DNA of 64,000 nucleotides from Paenibacillus tyrphae (GTDB lineage Bacteria > Bacillota > Bacilli > Paenibacillales > NBRC-103111): the NCBI RefSeq assembly GCF_000722545.1, contig NZ_JNVM01000006.1, forward strand, positions 62,001 to 126,000. Reading direction: 5' to 3'. A program made the position numbers and the translations under genes. How positions within the stretch are numbered: the stretch's first letter is position 1; the number at the start of each line of letters is the position of its first letter. This document shows positions 62,502 through 64,000 of the stretch, piece after piece. Under the pieces are notes generated by a model. That model ran no database searches. It was not told the DNA's origin and saw only the letters and a list, made by a program, of their open reading frames with translations.

Positions 62502-63752
62502 ATGAAAGTCCAAACCGGTCCGGCACCTGCGGTCCAGCAGACAACGCGGACGGACGTCAAGCCGACGGTTTTTCGCATTCTGCTCGCCATCAGTCTGGTC
62601 CATCTGTTCAACGATACGATACAAGCGGTGATTCCGGCGATCCTGCCCATTCTCAAGGACAATATGAGTCTCAGCTACATGCAGTCCGGCGTCATCGTAT
62701 TCGCCTTGAATATGACCGCCTCCGTCATGCAGCCGGTTGTCGGCTTGTATTCGGACCGCAAGCCGATGCCGTACATGCTGCCGATCGGCATGGGCTTTAC
62801 TTTTCTTGGCGTCTTGGGGCTGTCGCTCGCGCCAAACTATGGACTCATTCTGCTGTCCGTTCTGTTGATCGGTATCGGCTCCGCCATCTTTCACCCGGAA
62901 GGCTCGCGCGTCGCTTACATGGCCGGAGGCTCCCGCCGCGGCTTGGCCCAGTCGATCTTTCAGGTGGGCGGCAACTCCGGGCAATCGCTCGCTTCGGTCA
63001 TGACGGCGCTCGTGTTCGCCCCGCTGGGGCAGCTCGGCGCCTTATGGTTTACGGTCGTGGCCGGGGCGGGCGTCCTCGTCCAGCTGTATATCTCCCGCTG
63101 GTATCAGGGATATATGGCGGCCAACCCGCCGCAGGCCCGGAAAAGCGGTTCCCGCACCATGAGCCCGGCCCGCAAGAAGCAGATCGCATTTGCCGTATGC
63201 ATGCTGATCTTTCTCGTCTTTGCCCGTTCCTGGTACCATGCGGGCATTACGATTTATTATCCGTTTTACCTGATGGACAAATTCGGCATCAGTCTGGAGC
63301 GCGCGCAGATGTACATTTTCCTGTTCGCTGCCGCAGGCGCGCTCGGCACGTTTATGGGCGGCCCGCTATCCGACAAAATCGGGCGCCGGAACGTTATTTT
63401 TCTGGCGATGCTCGGCGCGGCCCCACTGGCTCTGGTTCTGCCTTATGCCGATGCGTTCTGGACTTACGTCATCCTGCTGGTCAACGGCTTCATCATCCTG
63501 TCGAGCTTCTCCGTCACCGTCGTCTATGCGCAGGAGCTGATCCCCGGCAAGGTTGGCACGGTATCCGGTCTGATCACGGGCCTCGCCTTCGGACTCGGGG
63601 CGCTCGGCGCGGTAGGCCTTGGCAGCTTGATCGATACCTTCCATCTGCCGCTCGTCATGCAACTGGTCAGCTTCCTGCCGCTCATCGGCCTGCTGACGTT
63701 CTTCCTGCCGAGCGACGGTACGCTGAAGCAATGGGCGCAAGAGGCGGAGTAA
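62502..63752 (+). CDS. MFS transporter, fosmidomycin-resistance (Fsr) type
   Basis: 416 residues, 12 helices. SLVHLFNDTIQAVIPAILPI at helix 1 and GSAIFHPEGSRVAYMAGG near residue 125 are the Fsr hallmarks; SIFQVGGNSGQSLA follows. Fsr proteins expel fosmidomycin and related phosphonates; the real substrate here is unknown. GGAAGGAG precedes the ATG; hairpin terminator at 63768. Confidence 0.88.
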   Translation: MKVQTGPAPAVQQTTRTDVKPTVFRILLAISLVHLFNDTIQAVIPAILPILKDNMSLSYMQSGVIVFALNMTASVMQPVVGLYSDRKPMPYMLPIGMGFTFLGVLGLSLAPNYGLILLSVLLIGIGSAIFHPEGSRVAYMAGGSRRGLAQSIFQVGGNSGQSLASVMTALVFAPLGQLGALWFTVVAGAGVLVQLYISRWYQGYMAANPPQARKSGSRTMSPARKKQIAFAVCMLIFLVFARSWYHAGITIYYPFYLMDKFGISLERAQMYIFLFAAAGALGTFMGGPLSDKIGRRNVIFLAMLGAAPLALVLPYADAFWTYVILLVNGFIILSSFSVTVVYAQELIPGKVGTVSGLITGLAFGLGALGAVGLGSLIDTFHLPLVMQLVSFLPLIGLLTFFLPSDGTLKQWAQEAE

Positions 63753-63767
63753 TACGCGCGCAATACG

Positions 63768-63805
63768 AAAAGGCTGTTTCGGATTGATTCCGAAGCAGCC
63801 TTTTG
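63768..63805 (+). terminator. Terminator after Fsr-like gene
   Basis: AAAAGGCTG-TT-TCGGA pairs with TCCGA-AG-CAGCCTTTT. A-run and T-run on both sides make it usable for the converging gene too. Confidence 0.85.
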
Positions 63806-63819
63806 TCGTTTGATGGAAA

Positions 63820-64000
63820 TTATCCGGAGTAACCGGTCCAAGAAATATCGTCTACGGTGATCTGCGCACCGTTGGCACCGTTCGTCGGAGTGCCGACATG
63901 TTTGAGTTTGAGGTCGAAGTTCCCCGGGATATTTAAGTTGTTGACCGTAAAGGTTTCCATCGTATCCAGTGTCAGGGTATACGTCCCTTTGGATTCGTTA
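63820..64000 (-). CDS. C-terminal end of a secreted carbohydrate-binding-like protein (partial)
   Basis: The gene enters from the right edge; the last 59 residues are visible. The text TVNNLNIPGNFDLKLKHVGT followed by ITVDDISWTGYSG is a beta-sandwich end often found at the C-terminus of secreted nucleases and glycosidases of Bacilli. Nothing can be said about the catalytic part. Confidence 0.6.
   Translation of the reverse strand, partial: NESKGTYTLTLDTMETFTVNNLNIPGNFDLKLKHVGTPTNGANGAQITVDDISWTGYSG

Overview
The window reads as a chromosome segment of a spore-forming, low-to-middle GC Firmicute, most likely Paenibacillus or a close relative. The basis is family recognition, not a database search: strong AGGAGG ribosome sites, Spo0E-like phosphatases, RNPP-type receptor/peptide pairs, collagen-like and WIAG-tail-like surface proteins, a BlaI/M56 pair and a TPP-riboswitch ykoEDC-tenA operon.

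Layout. 1-280 is the end of an MFS exporter. 387-11186 is a surface-glycan cluster: UDP-glucose dehydrogenase, a UDP-xylose-type decarboxylase, GalU, two GT2 and two GT61 glycosyltransferases, a CDP-paratose-epimerase-like enzyme, a GalE-like epimerase and a methyltransferase-like protein. 11360-14702 holds a stalk-domain exported protein and a BlaI/M56 sensor operon with two operator palindromes. 15423-16190 is a collagen-like protein.

16312-29340 is an AT-rich accessory region and the most interesting part. It opens with two divergent, mirror-image cassettes, each an XRE-TPR receptor, a 40-41 aa exported pro-peptide and a Spo0E-like phosphatase. The right-hand cassette runs into tandem modules made of a small cytoplasmic protein, a secreted Gly/Ala-rich protein and a small membrane protein. 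Module 1 is intact, module 2 is frameshifted at a G10 tract, and module 3 is a deletion fusion. Beyond them lie duplicated and decayed cassettes, repeated hairpins, an SLH protein and fragments. I infer a peptide-controlled toxin/immunity-like array, which is untested.

29640-42996 carries a sugar-type MFS transporter with a DeoR regulator, a 2155-residue decapeptide-repeat protein beside a CotSA-like GT4, an M29 aminopeptidase, Tag glycosylase and an EcsC protein. 43020-50485 has a cupin, a lipase, a VOC gene split by an IS200/IS605-type element (tnpA intact, tnpB with an in-frame stop), a macrolide-type glycosyltransferase with PadR regulator, and nitroreductase, MarR and pirin genes. 50671-52002 is an AT-rich ArsR/hydrolase pair with a shared operator motif. 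52084-54555 is a two-subunit (b(o/a)3-type) cytochrome oxidase with a small 2A-like subunit. 54985-64000 carries a DUF2935 protein, a nucleotidyltransferase, a nested palindrome element, the thiamin-precursor ECF transporter operon, phosphatidylserine decarboxylase, an Fsr-like MFS exporter and the end of a secreted protein.
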